Assembly (NCBI RefSeq): GCF_001423105.1 | Contig: NZ_LMNV01000002.1 | Coordinates: 154,562-218,561, forward strand | Direction: 5' to 3' | DNA from: Frondihabitans sp. Leaf304 | GTDB lineage: Bacteria; Actinomycetota; Actinomycetes; Actinomycetales; Microbacteriaceae | DNA length: 64,000 nucleotides | Shown here: positions 52,288-60,937 of the stretch, in pieces | Position numbering within the stretch: the first letter of the stretch is position 1 | How the letters are laid out: the number at the start of each line of letters is the position of its first letter | Notes under the pieces: model-generated | The model's input: only the letters and a program-made list of their open reading frames with translations | Database searches by the model: none | What the model was told of the DNA's origin: nothing | Translations under genes and position numbers: made by a program

Positions 52288-53601
52288 TCAGTAGCTGGCG
52301 AGAAGGTCGCGGAGCACGCGACTGCCAAAGGTTAGCGCCTCGAGCGGTACCCGCTCGTCGACGCCGTGGAACATGGCCGGGAAGTCCATCTCTTCGGGCA
52401 GGCGGAGCGGCGCGAAGCCGTAGCCCTTGATGCCGAGAAGGCTGAGGGCCTTGTTGTCGGTGCCGCCGCTGAGCAGGTAGGGCAAGACGGGGGCTCCCGG
52501 ATCGTGCCGCTCGAGCGTGGCCTTGATCGACTCGACGAGCGGGCCGGAGAACGGCGTCTCGAGGCCGATGTCGGTGTGCATGGTCACGATTTCGATGTCG
52601 TCGCCGATGAGGGCGCGCACCTGGGCCAGGACGTCTTCCTCTTCGCCGGGCATGCAGCGGATGTCGACGAGCGCCTCGGCCGTGTCGGGCACGACGTTGT
52701 GCTTGTAGCCCGCCGTCAGCATGGTCGGGTTCGTCGTGACTCGAAGGCTGCCCTTGATGAAGCCCGATGCCGTGCCCGTCTTCAGCACCAGCTCGTCGGG
52801 GCTCACCCGCTCGGGATCGACACCGAGGATCCGAGACACCTCGCGCAGCAGCCCGGACGTCGTCTCGGTCAGTGCGACGGGCCATTCCTGACGCCCCAGG
52901 ATCGCCACGGCCTCGGCGAGTCGGGTGACCGCATTGTTCGCGATCATCTGCGACCCGTGCCCCGCGGTGCCCCGAGCGATGAGCTTGATCCAGATGAGCG
53001 CCTTCTCGCCGGTCTGCAGCAGGTACGAGCGCTTGCCATCGATGTACGTCGAATAGCCGCCGACCTCGCTGATCGCCTCGCCCATGCCGTCGAAGAGCTC
53101 GGGGTGGTTCTTGACCAGGAAGTGCGACCCGAGCACTCCCCCGGCCTCCTCGTCAGCAAGGAATCCCAGCACGAGGTCGCGCGCCGGACGCTCGCCGGCA
53201 CGCAGCAGGTCGCCGACAGCCGTCAGCATCATGGCGTCCATGTTCTTCATGTCGACCGCGCCGCGGCCCCAGAGCATGCCGTCTTTGACGACGCCGCCGA
53301 ACGGATCGACCGTCCAGTTCGCAGGATCCGCGGGAACGACATCGAGGTGACCGTGCACGACGAGCCCCGGCTTTGCCCGGTCGCGGCCCTCGACCCGCGC
53401 GATCACGCTGTGACGGCCGGGCTCGGATTCGAACGTCTCCGGCTTCAGGCCGAGGGCTTCGAGCTTCGCCGACACGTATTCGGCGGCATCGGCCTCGCCA
53501 TTGGACTTGCCTCCTCCGTAGTTGGAGGTGTCGAAACGGATGAGGTCGCGCGCGATCTCAGCCGTCTCGTCGAGCTGGGTGGTGTCGACGTGTTCGGTCA
53601 T
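52288..53601 (-). CDS. M20/M25/M40 family metallo-hydrolase
   Basis: 437-aa zinc peptidase distinct from the dipeptidase at 7.8 kb. Metal and catalytic motifs: VVHGHLDVVPAD, GRGAVDMKNMDA, FLADEEAGG, and a late MFHGVDERV. A dimerisation domain spans about 200-320. Homologous to mycobacterial Rv2141c, found in the same block. TAGCGT lies 6 nt before the ATG. First gene of an M20-uppP-mshC-kinase operon. Substrate unknown. Confidence 0.88.
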   Translation of the reverse strand: MTEHVDTTQLDETAEIARDLIRFDTSNYGGGKSNGEADAAEYVSAKLEALGLKPETFESEPGRHSVIARVEGRDRAKPGLVVHGHLDVVPADPANWTVDPFGGVVKDGMLWGRGAVDMKNMDAMMLTAVGDLLRAGERPARDLVLGFLADEEAGGVLGSHFLVKNHPELFDGMGEAISEVGGYSTYIDGKRSYLLQTGEKALIWIKLIARGTAGHGSQMIANNAVTRLAEAVAILGRQEWPVALTETTSGLLREVSRILGVDPERVSPDELVLKTGTASGFIKGSLRVTTNPTMLTAGYKHNVVPDTAEALVDIRCMPGEEEDVLAQVRALIGDDIEIVTMHTDIGLETPFSGPLVESIKATLERHDPGAPVLPYLLSGGTDNKALSLLGIKGYGFAPLRLPEEMDFPAMFHGVDERVPLEALTFGSRVLRDLLASY

Positions 53602-53607
53602 GCCGCA

Positions 53608-53613
53608 ACGCTA
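53608..53613 (-). promoter_or_regulatory. -10 hexamer of the M20-uppP-mshC operon (leaderless)
   Basis: TAGCGT on the minus strand, 6 nt before the ATG at 53601. Confidence 0.5.
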
Positions 53614-53686
53614 CCCGGAGGCGCGTGTCAAAACCGCCGCTCAGATCGTGCTAATGTCTTCGAGGCGGTTACGCCGCAACACACCG

Positions 53687-53770
53687 GTCCGGGTGGCGGA
53701 AATGGCAGACGCGCTAGCTTGAGGTGCTAGTGCCCTTACGGGCGTGGGGGTTCAAGTCCCCCTTCGGACA
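53687..53770 (+). tRNA. tRNA-Leu (anticodon GAG)
   Basis: 84-nt class II tRNA. The acceptor stem GTCCGGG pairs with TTCGGAC (two G-U pairs), the anticodon stem CTAGC/GCTAG encloses loop TTGAGGT, with GAG at 53721-53723. It has a long variable arm (TGCCC-TTA-CGGGCG) and T arm GGGGG-TTCAAGT-CCCCC. The discriminator is A. The 3' CCA is not encoded (CCG follows), so it must be added by the CCA enzyme. Reads CUC and CUU codons, CUC being abundant here. Closely followed by an intrinsic terminator. Confidence 0.97.
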
Positions 53771-53782
53771 CCGAACAAAACG

Positions 53783-53817
53783 AAAAGACCTTGCCCTTAC
53801 CGGGCAGGGTCTTTTTT
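53783..53817 (+). terminator. Rho-independent terminator of tRNA-Leu
   Basis: AAAAGACC-TT-GCCC with its complement GGGC-A-GGGTCTTTT around a 6-nt loop, ending in TTTTTT. Confidence 0.9.
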
Positions 53818-53826
53818 GTTCGGGCG

Positions 53827-53832
53827 TATGGT
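53827..53832 (+). promoter_or_regulatory. -10 hexamer of the aldo/keto reductase gene (leaderless)
   Basis: TATGGT, 6 nt before the ATG at 53839, squeezed between the tRNA terminator and the gene. Confidence 0.4.
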
Positions 53833-53838
53833 CGGGCC

Positions 53839-54816
53839 ATGGATTATGTGCGTCTCGGCAACAGCGGCCTCGAAGTCTCCGCGATCACCCTCGGAATGAT
53901 GAGCTACGGCGATCCGGCCCGTGGCGGGCACTCCTGGAGTCTCCCCGAAGAGCAGAGCCGCCCCTTCATCAAGCAGGCACTCGAGGCGGGCATCACCACC
54001 TTCGACACCGCCAACGTCTACAGCGACGGCTCGAGCGAAGAGATCACCGGGCGGGCGCTAGCCGATTTCGCCACGCGCGAGGAGGTCGTGATCGCGACCA
54101 AGGTGCACGGCCGAATGCGTCCCGGCCCCGGAGGGCAGGGCTTGTCGCGCGGATCGATCATGACCGAGGTCGACGCGTCGCTGAAGCGGCTCGGGACTGA
54201 CTACATCGACCTCTACCAAATCCACCGCTACGACCCGAACACGCCCGTCGAAGAGACGATGGAGGCGCTACACGACGTCGTGAAGGCCGGTAAGGCCCGC
54301 TACATCGGCGCGTCGAGCATGTGGGCGTGGCAGTTCGCCACCATGCAGCACGCGGCCGACCTCGGCGGCTGGACGCGATTCGTCTCGATGCAGGATCAGT
54401 ACAACCTGATCCAGCGCGAGGAGGAGCGAGAGATGCTGCCCTACTGCCTGGACCAGGGGGTCGGCGTGCTGCCGTGGAGCCCTCTCGCCCGAGGCAGACT
54501 CACCCGCGACTTCGACGACACCACGACGCGCAGCGAGACGGACGCCTTCGGCAAGACTCTCTATCGCCAGCAGGAAGAGGCGGACCGCCGGGTCGCCGAC
54601 GCCGTGAAGACGATCGCCGACGCCCGTGGTGTCTCCCGCGCGCAGGTGGCACTCGCCTGGGTCCGGCAGCAGGAGGCGGTGACGTCGCCGATCGTGGGGG
54701 CCACGAAGCCTCAGCACCTCGACGACGCGATCGCGTCCGTCGAGCTCCACCTCGACGACGACGAGCTCGTCGCGCTTCAGGGGCCCTACGTCCCCCGTGC
54801 GCCCGAAGGTTTCTGA
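53839..54816 (+). CDS. Aldo/keto reductase
   Basis: 325-aa NADPH-dependent (beta/alpha)8 oxidoreductase. The catalytic tetrad is seen in FDTANVYSDG (Asp, Tyr), VVIATKVHG (Lys) and LYQIHRYD (His). C-terminal cofactor residues SPIVGATKP match AKR groups such as YajO/Tas-like enzymes and voltage-gated-channel beta-like AKRs. ATG 53839 follows directly after the tRNA terminator. Substrate not predictable. Confidence 0.9.
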   Translation: MDYVRLGNSGLEVSAITLGMMSYGDPARGGHSWSLPEEQSRPFIKQALEAGITTFDTANVYSDGSSEEITGRALADFATREEVVIATKVHGRMRPGPGGQGLSRGSIMTEVDASLKRLGTDYIDLYQIHRYDPNTPVEETMEALHDVVKAGKARYIGASSMWAWQFATMQHAADLGGWTRFVSMQDQYNLIQREEEREMLPYCLDQGVGVLPWSPLARGRLTRDFDDTTTRSETDAFGKTLYRQQEEADRRVADAVKTIADARGVSRAQVALAWVRQQEAVTSPIVGATKPQHLDDAIASVELHLDDDELVALQGPYVPRAPEGF

Positions 54817-54894
54817 CCTCCCGCCCCCGGAGGGTGCATACTCGACCCACCAGGGCGGTGACGGAGCCGCCCGGCACGACGAACGGAGCCGCCC

Positions 54895-55158
54895 GTGAGC
54901 GACGACAAGCACGACCACAACGAGGCCCAGGCCGCGCAGACCGGGGCTAAGCAGACGGACGCCGGAACAGATGCTCCCCTCAACGGTGGCGAGCACATCA
55001 AGGCTGGCTCGTACACGGGAACCCAGGAGGACGGCGTCGAGTACGACGGGGCTTTCACCGACAGCGAGATCCCCGAGGAAGCAACGAAGCCGGGCGAGAC
55101 CGAGGCTGATCGTGCAGGCTTCGAGGGCAGCTATACCGAAAGCGACGGCGTCGAATAG
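54895..55158 (+). CDS. Small acidic protein, probably disordered
   Basis: 87 aa, rich in Glu, Asp, Gly and Thr, without hydrophobic core or helix. Two related segments, SYTGTQEDGVEYDG and SYTESDGVE, suggest a short internal repeat. GTG start with CGGAG upstream. A 13-nt word ACGGAGCCGCCCG occurs twice just before the start. No family recognised; codon bias fits a real gene. Confidence 0.6.
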   Translation: MSDDKHDHNEAQAAQTGAKQTDAGTDAPLNGGEHIKAGSYTGTQEDGVEYDGAFTDSEIPEEATKPGETEADRAGFEGSYTESDGVE

Positions 55159-55179
55159 CAACCACTGGTGACTCAGGAG

Positions 55180-55185
55180 TAGCGT
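55180..55185 (+). promoter_or_regulatory. -10 hexamer of ndh (leaderless)
   Basis: TAGCGT, exactly 7 nt before the ATG at 55193. Confidence 0.55.
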
Positions 55186-55192
55186 CGTCGTC

Positions 55193-56518
55193 ATGACAAC
55201 ACGAATCGTTATTCTGGGTGGTGGTTCGGCGGGTCTTCAGACCGCTCTGGCTCTTCAAAAGAAGCGACCTCCCCAGAGCGCGAGCATCACGGTGATCGAC
55301 CCGAGCCCCTACATGACCTATCAGCCGTTCCTGCCCGAAGTGGCGGGCGGGCACATCGATCCCAAAGATGTGACGGTTCCGTTACGCAAGACGCTTAAGC
55401 GCTCCAAATTCATTCAGGGGGCGATGTCGGGTATCGACACCGACTCCAAGAAGGTGACGGTCGACCTCGTCGACGGCCGCACCAGCGAGGTCGCCTACGA
55501 CCACCTGGTCGTCGCCATCGGTGCGGTCACGCGGACGTTCCCGACGCCCGGCCTGGCTGAGAACGCCGTCGGTTTCAAGAGCGTCGAGGAAGCGTCGTAC
55601 GTGCGGGCCCGGATCCTCGGCAACATCGAGAAGGCGGCCGCGACCACTGACCCGGCGGAACGGGCCAAGCTCCTCACAGTCGTCTTCGTCGGTGGCGGCT
55701 ACACGGGCGTCGAGGCGATGGGCGAACTGCTCGACACCGCGAATTCCGCGGTCGACCAGTACCCGGTTCTCTCCCGGCACGAGGTGCGCTTTGTGCTCGT
55801 CGAGGCCCTCGACCGTGTCGCTCCCGAGGTCGGCCCCGAGCTGTCCAAGTGGACCCTCGGTGCGCTCCGCGCCCGTGGCATCGACATCCGACTGAAGACC
55901 ACGATGCCGTCGTGCGAGAACGGCGACTGCGTGCTGAGCGACGGCGAGACGGTCCCCGCCGGCACGATTGTGTGGACGGCAGGCGTCAAGCCGAACCCGG
56001 CGCTCGACAGCACCGACCTGCCCCGCGGGCCCAAGGGTCACGTCAACGCCAACGCCAAGCTCGAGGTCGTCACCGACGAGGGCAAGCGCATCGATGGTGT
56101 CTGGGCACTCGGCGACAACGCCCAGGTACCCGACCTGACTGCCGCGAAGCAGCCGGCCTACTACCCGCCGAACGCTCAGAACGCCGTCCGTCAGGCGGTG
56201 ACGGTCGCCGAGAACATCCTCGCGTCGATGGCCGGAGAGCCTCTCGCCGAATACCGCCACGAGTCGGTCGGAACCGTTGCGAGCTACGGCATCGGAAAGG
56301 GTGCGGCTCTCATTCAGGGCGTGCACCTGAAGAACCTGTTCGCGTGGCTGGCCCACCGCGGGTACCACCTGCTCGCCATGCCGACCTTCACGCGCAAGTG
56401 GCGCATCCTGACCGGATGGGTCACCAACCTCGTCGGTGGTCGCGACGAGACCACCCTGGAGAACATGAACGACCCGCGAGCGAACTTCGTCGCTCTCGCG
56501 GGTGGGGTGAAGAAGTAG
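55193..56518 (+). CDS. ndh: Type II NADH dehydrogenase (NADH:quinone oxidoreductase)
   Basis: 441-aa non-proton-pumping flavoenzyme that feeds NADH electrons to menaquinone. FAD site ILGGGSAGLQTAL (7-19), NADH site VVFVGGGYTGVEAMGE (about 165-180), TAGVKPNP, GVWALGDNAQVP and YYPPNAQNAVRQ (quinone-site AQxAxQ region) fit NDH-2. A C-terminal amphipathic part (GVHLKNLFAWLAHRGYHL) anchors it to the membrane. Supplies the bcc-aa3 chain encoded at 10-18 kb. Followed by a strong terminator. Confidence 0.92.
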   Translation: MTTRIVILGGGSAGLQTALALQKKRPPQSASITVIDPSPYMTYQPFLPEVAGGHIDPKDVTVPLRKTLKRSKFIQGAMSGIDTDSKKVTVDLVDGRTSEVAYDHLVVAIGAVTRTFPTPGLAENAVGFKSVEEASYVRARILGNIEKAAATTDPAERAKLLTVVFVGGGYTGVEAMGELLDTANSAVDQYPVLSRHEVRFVLVEALDRVAPEVGPELSKWTLGALRARGIDIRLKTTMPSCENGDCVLSDGETVPAGTIVWTAGVKPNPALDSTDLPRGPKGHVNANAKLEVVTDEGKRIDGVWALGDNAQVPDLTAAKQPAYYPPNAQNAVRQAVTVAENILASMAGEPLAEYRHESVGTVASYGIGKGAALIQGVHLKNLFAWLAHRGYHLLAMPTFTRKWRILTGWVTNLVGGRDETTLENMNDPRANFVALAGGVKK

Positions 56519-56539
56519 CGTTTCATCTCGCCAAATATC

Positions 56540-56577
56540 GGGCCCCCGTCGCATTCGTGCGACGGGGGCCCTTTCGT
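56540..56577 (+). terminator. Terminator of ndh
   Basis: 13-bp stem GGGCCCCCGTCGC/GCGACGGGGGCCC with a 6-nt loop, then TTTCG. Confidence 0.85.
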
Positions 56578-57328
56578 GTCCGAGGGGTGGCGCACGAGCG
56601 GTCAGTGCGCTTCGCGCAGGTGAACGGGCCGTGAACGCCGAAAGCCGAGACTTCACCCCCTCTCGCCCGTTTGGTTGAAAACGGGGTACAGCACGTGCGG
56701 TCATTCGGGAGGACGCGCACAATCGACGTCGACGAGATAAACGACGCCCGTCGTCTAATTTACTCCTGTCGAACGGGACGAGGTGCCCGCATCCGCGTGC
56801 TGGCGGGCATCAGGTGTGCCTCATGCCGAACCAAACTGTTTCGTGCCTGGGTGTTACGGCAACGCCCCCCGGAGGGGGGTCCGGTCCCCCGAAGGCATCA
56901 CCCGTTGGAGAGGCGGCATCACCCGTTGGCGCGTACCTCATGCGGGGGGCATGCGGTCCCCCGAAATGGGGGCATGTGGAGCGAGCGGTCGATGGCCTAC
57001 CGTCGGGATATACCCGCTGAGGCCATCGGCTGACAACTGGAACCCATCCGCTTGTCATTCCGTCCACGGTCCGCGCAGCTCCACCAGCATGAAACCCGAA
57101 TAGCACCACACCCGATCACCGCTTGACCCGAACCCTTCCCGATCGTCGACGCGCACCGAACCTCGAGATCTCCCGTACCCGACGGGAGCTCGACGGATCG
57201 AAATCGCCGTCGTCACTCCGGTACTCCGACAGGAACCCGATCTCTTGTCGAAGTACCGGATTCATGCTGTGACCCGTACCCGAAATACGAGTCAGAGCTA
57301 CTGCACCGCCTACCCGAACCCTGGATCC
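56578..57328 (+). other. Long gene-free leader region of the polysaccharide operon
   Basis: About 750 nt without a convincing gene before the operon. It holds a 20-nt-period direct repeat of GGCATCACCCGTTGG (56894 and 56914), several C6/G6 mini-palindromes (for example CCCCCCGGAGGGGGG near 56866 and CCCCCGAAATGGGGG near 56963), and a 14-bp-arm hairpin CCGGTACTCCGACA/TGTCGAAGTACCGG at 57218-57259 (one mismatch). It matches no riboswitch that I can recognise. Promoter or RNA control of the operon is likely here. Confidence 0.5.
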
Positions 57329-57400
57329 ATGCTTACCCAGCCTCTTCTGCGTACGTTTTCGCGTACCCCCTTCCGTCCCGAATCGGAAGCGGCATCATGA
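57329..57400 (+). CDS. Possible 23-aa leader peptide
   Basis: ATG at 57329 opens a 23-codon frame (starts MLTQPLLRTF, ends EAAS) whose TGA overlaps the ATG of the next gene (ATGA). This overlap resembles the junctions between the operon genes. No clear ribosome site or -10 precedes it, so it may be chance. Confidence 0.25.
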   Translation: MLTQPLLRTFSRTPFRPESEAAS

Positions 57401-58956
57401 CCGGCATCAGCCGCGACGTCGGCGAACAACGCCGTCTGCCGTGGACTGCACCGGTCCGAAACCCGAGCGCAGGATGGACGGAAGCCAGAGATCGAGTAGG
57501 CGGTGCCACAACCGGCATCGGCTGGGCGCTGCGATACCGCCGTCGACTCCTCGCCAGCGACGCGCTCGTGATTCTCGCCAGCGTCGTCACTGCCGCCGTC
57601 GTCGAGACCATCCGAGACGGGGTCGACCAGACCTTTGCCGGCCTTGCTGCCGCCGACGCGAAACCCCTCGTCGAGTTCATCGGCTACCCCGTCGGCATCG
57701 GCCTCCTCTGGGCCCTCTGCCTGGCGTTCCAGCGCACCCGCGACCTCTCGGTCGTCGGAACCGGGGCAGCCGAGTACAAGCGCGTGCTCAACGCCACGAT
57801 CCTCACCTTCGTGCTTATCGCGCTCGTCATCTCGATCACCGGCCATGAGTCGATGCGCGCCTACTTCTTCGTCGCCCTCCCCGGAGGCTCGGTCGGCCTC
57901 ATCGCCTCGCGGTTCCTCCTGCGCAAGTGGCTGATCCGCCAGCGCCAGCTCGGCAACTACCTCTCTCGAGCCATCGTCGTCGGTGGCCGCAGCGACGTCC
58001 GCTACGTGATCGATCGAATCGACGAGAAGCCGGGCGCCCTCTACGACGTCGTCGGAGCCGTCGTCGAAGACGAGGACGGCAGCGCCGTTGCCGCCGGGTC
58101 GCGGGTCGTTCCGATCGTCGCGTCGCTCGACGACGTCTCGCGCGCCGTCTGGAAGATGAACGTCGAGAGCGTCATCGTCGCCGGCGACCCGCGTGCCGGC
58201 ACCGACTACATCCGTGACCTCGGGTGGAGCCTCGAAGGCCGCGCCACCGAACTGGTGATCGCCTCTCGCCTGGCCAACATCGCCGGACCCCGCATCCATT
58301 TCCGTCCCGTCGAGGGGCTCCCGCTGATGCACGTCGAGCTGCCCCAGTTCGACGGCCCGAAGCATGTCATGAAGCGTGCGACGGACGTCATTCTTGCCGG
58401 ATTCGCGTCGCTTCTCCTGCTTCCCCTCATGCTGGTGATCGCCCTGGTGATCAAGAGCGAAGGATCCGGCCCGGTGCTCTTCAGGCAGGAACGAGTGGGG
58501 CGCGACGGACGCCGCTTCACCATGCTCAAGTTCCGCACGATGGTCGTCGACGCCGAAGCTCGTCTCGCGGCTCTCGCCGAGCAGTCGGAGGGGAACGGCG
58601 TGCTCTTCAAGATGCGAGACGACCCCCGCGTCACGAGGGTGGGCCGGATCCTTCGGAAGTACTCCCTCGACGAGATCCCGCAGCTCTTCAACATCATCGG
58701 CGGCAGCATGAGCATCGTCGGGCCGCGGCCCCCGCTTCCCCGCGAGGTCGACGGCTACACCGACCACGTGCACCGCCGTCTCTACATCAAGCCCGGCCTC
58801 ACCGGCATGTGGCAGGTGAACGGACGCAGCGACCTCAGCTGGGAGGAGAGCGTTCGGCTCGATCTGTACTACGTCGAGAACTGGTCGATGACCGTCGACT
58901 TCGTGCTGATGTGGCGCACCGTGAAAGTGATTCTGCGGCCGAACGGGGCGTACTGA
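57397..58956 (+). CDS. Polyprenyl glycosylphosphotransferase (initiating sugar transferase)
   Basis: 519-aa WbaP/CpsE-type enzyme that moves a sugar 1-phosphate from a nucleotide sugar to undecaprenyl phosphate and so starts a repeat unit. Four N-terminal helices (about 48-165), a CoA-binding-like Rossmann domain (AIVVGGRSDVRYVID...), a fifth helix (about 330-350) and the catalytic domain with KFRTMVVDAE, SLDEIPQLFNIIGGSMSIVGPRPP and GLTGMWQVNGRSDLSW. The start is ATG at 57397; GGAAG 8 nt upstream may serve as ribosome site. First main gene of a five-gene overlapping operon. Confidence 0.93.
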   Translation: MTGISRDVGEQRRLPWTAPVRNPSAGWTEARDRVGGATTGIGWALRYRRRLLASDALVILASVVTAAVVETIRDGVDQTFAGLAAADAKPLVEFIGYPVGIGLLWALCLAFQRTRDLSVVGTGAAEYKRVLNATILTFVLIALVISITGHESMRAYFFVALPGGSVGLIASRFLLRKWLIRQRQLGNYLSRAIVVGGRSDVRYVIDRIDEKPGALYDVVGAVVEDEDGSAVAAGSRVVPIVASLDDVSRAVWKMNVESVIVAGDPRAGTDYIRDLGWSLEGRATELVIASRLANIAGPRIHFRPVEGLPLMHVELPQFDGPKHVMKRATDVILAGFASLLLLPLMLVIALVIKSEGSGPVLFRQERVGRDGRRFTMLKFRTMVVDAEARLAALAEQSEGNGVLFKMRDDPRVTRVGRILRKYSLDEIPQLFNIIGGSMSIVGPRPPLPREVDGYTDHVHRRLYIKPGLTGMWQVNGRSDLSWEESVRLDLYYVENWSMTVDFVLMWRTVKVILRPNGAY

Positions 58957-60173
58957 TGACTCCCGACGAAACCGTGAACGAGACGGCCTCCGCCCTGCCC
59001 GGCGATGCGGGCGCGGCACGCCGCAGCGGGCGTCGCGGGCGGGTCCTCGTCGTGCACTCGTCTGACGAGCTGTACGGATCGGACCGCATCGTGCTCGAAG
59101 TGGTCGCGGAACTCGTGGCCGCCGACGAGCTCGACGTCACCGTGTGGCTACCGAGCGACGTCGCGCCGGGCCCCCTCGGCCCGATGCTCCGCGAGCTCGG
59201 AGCCCGGGTCGAGCGGCACCCGCTGCCCATTCTGCGGCGGATGAAACTGAGCCCGGGCGGATTCCTCCGCCTCGGGCGCGACGCGGTGCGCACTCTGGCG
59301 AGGCTCCGCGGCCGTCACTTCGATCTCGTCTACTGCGCTACCAGCGCATGTTTGCCCGTCGCACCTCTCGCACGCCTCACTGGCGTCCGTCGAGTGGTCG
59401 GGCATCTCCAAGAACCATGGAGTGCGAAGGACCGGGTAGGTCTTCGTCCCCTGGCGAGTGCGTGCACGGCCCTCGTGGCTGTGTCGCACTCGGTCCTCGG
59501 CGCGTCGGGTCTCGCCGAGGACCCGCGGGCGGTGGTGGTTCACAACGGTGTCCCCCATCGCTCGCGTGAGCTTCCGACGGCTCCCCCGGAGCACCGTCGA
59601 CCGCACTACGTCATCGCGAGCCGCTGGAACCCGCACAAGGGCCACGGCACGCTCCTGCGAGCGTGGGACGCCGCTGGCTGCCCCGGCGAGCTGGTGATCC
59701 TCGGTGCTGTCCCCGCGGTGGGTCTCGGCATCGACGTCGCGGCCCTGGTCAAGAAGCACGTCTCCCGGCCCGAGACGGTTCTCGTCGTGGGCGAAGTCGA
59801 CGACGCGACCCCGTATCTGCAGGCCGCCGACGCCGTCGTGCTTCCGACTGACACCCTCGAGGGATTCGGGCTCGTGACCGTGGAAGCCTTCAGCGAAGGG
59901 CGCCCCGTGATCGCCAGCCGGTCCGGAGGTCCCGAGGAGGTCATCGACGACGGCGTCACCGGTTGGCTGTTCGACCGCGAGGACGTCGACGGCCTGGCAT
60001 CGCTCTTCCGCGACCTCGACGTCGCCACCCTCGGCGCAGCCGGCCGCCGAGCCGAAGCGGCCTACCACCGCGACTTCACGCCCGCCCGCATGCGTTCCCG
60101 CATCGCAGCGGTCGTCGACGGCGAGCTGGGCCGCCCCACCCGCATCACCACCGAATTGGCGGAGGCCTCATGA
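58956..60173 (+). CDS. Glycosyltransferase family 4
   Basis: 405-aa GT-B retaining glycosyltransferase. N-terminal acceptor domain with VLVVHSSDELYGSDRIV; the C-terminal donor domain has ASRWNPHKGHGTLLRA, YLQAADAVVLPTDTLEGFGL and the E-x7-E motif EGFGLVTVEAF, then SGGPEEVIDDG. ATG overlaps the previous stop (TGATG). Adds a sugar to the lipid-linked unit; donor unknown. Confidence 0.9.
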   Translation: MTPDETVNETASALPGDAGAARRSGRRGRVLVVHSSDELYGSDRIVLEVVAELVAADELDVTVWLPSDVAPGPLGPMLRELGARVERHPLPILRRMKLSPGGFLRLGRDAVRTLARLRGRHFDLVYCATSACLPVAPLARLTGVRRVVGHLQEPWSAKDRVGLRPLASACTALVAVSHSVLGASGLAEDPRAVVVHNGVPHRSRELPTAPPEHRRPHYVIASRWNPHKGHGTLLRAWDAAGCPGELVILGAVPAVGLGIDVAALVKKHVSRPETVLVVGEVDDATPYLQAADAVVLPTDTLEGFGLVTVEAFSEGRPVIASRSGGPEEVIDDGVTGWLFDREDVDGLASLFRDLDVATLGAAGRRAEAAYHRDFTPARMRSRIAAVVDGELGRPTRITTELAEAS

Positions 60174-60937
60174 CCACGACTGCTGTCCGCGAGACGTACG
60201 CCGACTCCCTCACCCGCCTCGCCGGCGCCCAGAAGGGGTCGAGCGGCGCCCCCGCCTACTCGCGCTTCATCAACCGCCGTCTGGGTCGCTACCTCGCGGC
60301 CGCGGCCTATCAGCTGGGTATGACGCCGAACCAGGTGACCGCCGTGAGCGCCCTGTTCACGTTCGCCGGCATCGCGGTGATCGCCTTCGTCCCCACCTCG
60401 ATCGTCGTGGGCATCGTCGTGATGCTGCTTCTCGTGATCGGTTACGCACTCGACTCCGCCGACGGGCAGCTGGCCCGCCTTCGCGGTGGCGGCAGCCCGG
60501 CCGGTGAATGGCTCGACCACGTGATCGACGCCACCAAGATCGGCGTTCTCCACCTGGCCGTCTTCGGAAACTGGCTGCGCGAGCCCGAGGGGCGCCACGC
60601 GGTGCTCGGCGTGCCGCTCGCCTACGCTGCCATCGCGGCGGTCGCTTTCTTCGCGATCGTCCTGACCGACCAGCTGCGCCGCGCCGAGCACATCCGCACC
60701 GGGATCCCGACGCGCGGCAGTCGCTCGACGAGCACGCTGTACTCGCTGGCCGTCGTGCCGACCGACTATGGCCTCATGTGCCTGTCGTTCGCCCTCCTGG
60801 CGTGGCCTCTCGGATTCACCGTCGTGTACATTGCCTTCTTCGCCGCGAACACCCTGTACCTCGCGCTCGCCCTGCCCAAGTGGTTCCGCGAGCTCAAGGG
60901 CCTCGGCGAGCTTCCCGACCGGTCGGTCGCGCCATGA
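60170..60937 (+). CDS. CDP-alcohol phosphatidyltransferase family protein
   Basis: 255-aa membrane enzyme with about six helices. The family motif D-x2-D-G-x2-A-R-x8-G-x3-D-x3-D is intact in DSADGQLARLRGGGSPAGEW followed by LDHVID. The family swaps CMP for an alcohol or phospho-alcohol. The operon also encodes a cytidylyltransferase, so the donor is more likely CDP-glycerol or another CDP-alcohol than CDP-diacylglycerol; that is inference. ATG overlaps the GT4 stop (ATGA). Confidence 0.85.
   Translation: MTTTAVRETYADSLTRLAGAQKGSSGAPAYSRFINRRLGRYLAAAAYQLGMTPNQVTAVSALFTFAGIAVIAFVPTSIVVGIVVMLLLVIGYALDSADGQLARLRGGGSPAGEWLDHVIDATKIGVLHLAVFGNWLREPEGRHAVLGVPLAYAAIAAVAFFAIVLTDQLRRAEHIRTGIPTRGSRSTSTLYSLAVVPTDYGLMCLSFALLAWPLGFTVVYIAFFAANTLYLALALPKWFRELKGLGELPDRSVAP

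Noticed and set aside
56840-56980. Possible riboswitch in the polysaccharide leader
   Set aside because: I compared it by eye with c-di-GMP, c-di-AMP, SAM and cobalamin cores and saw no match; C/G-run hairpins alone are not enough.
57310-59019. 569-aa open frame antisense to the initiating sugar transferase
   Set aside because: The sense protein has all motifs of its family; the antisense frame has none.
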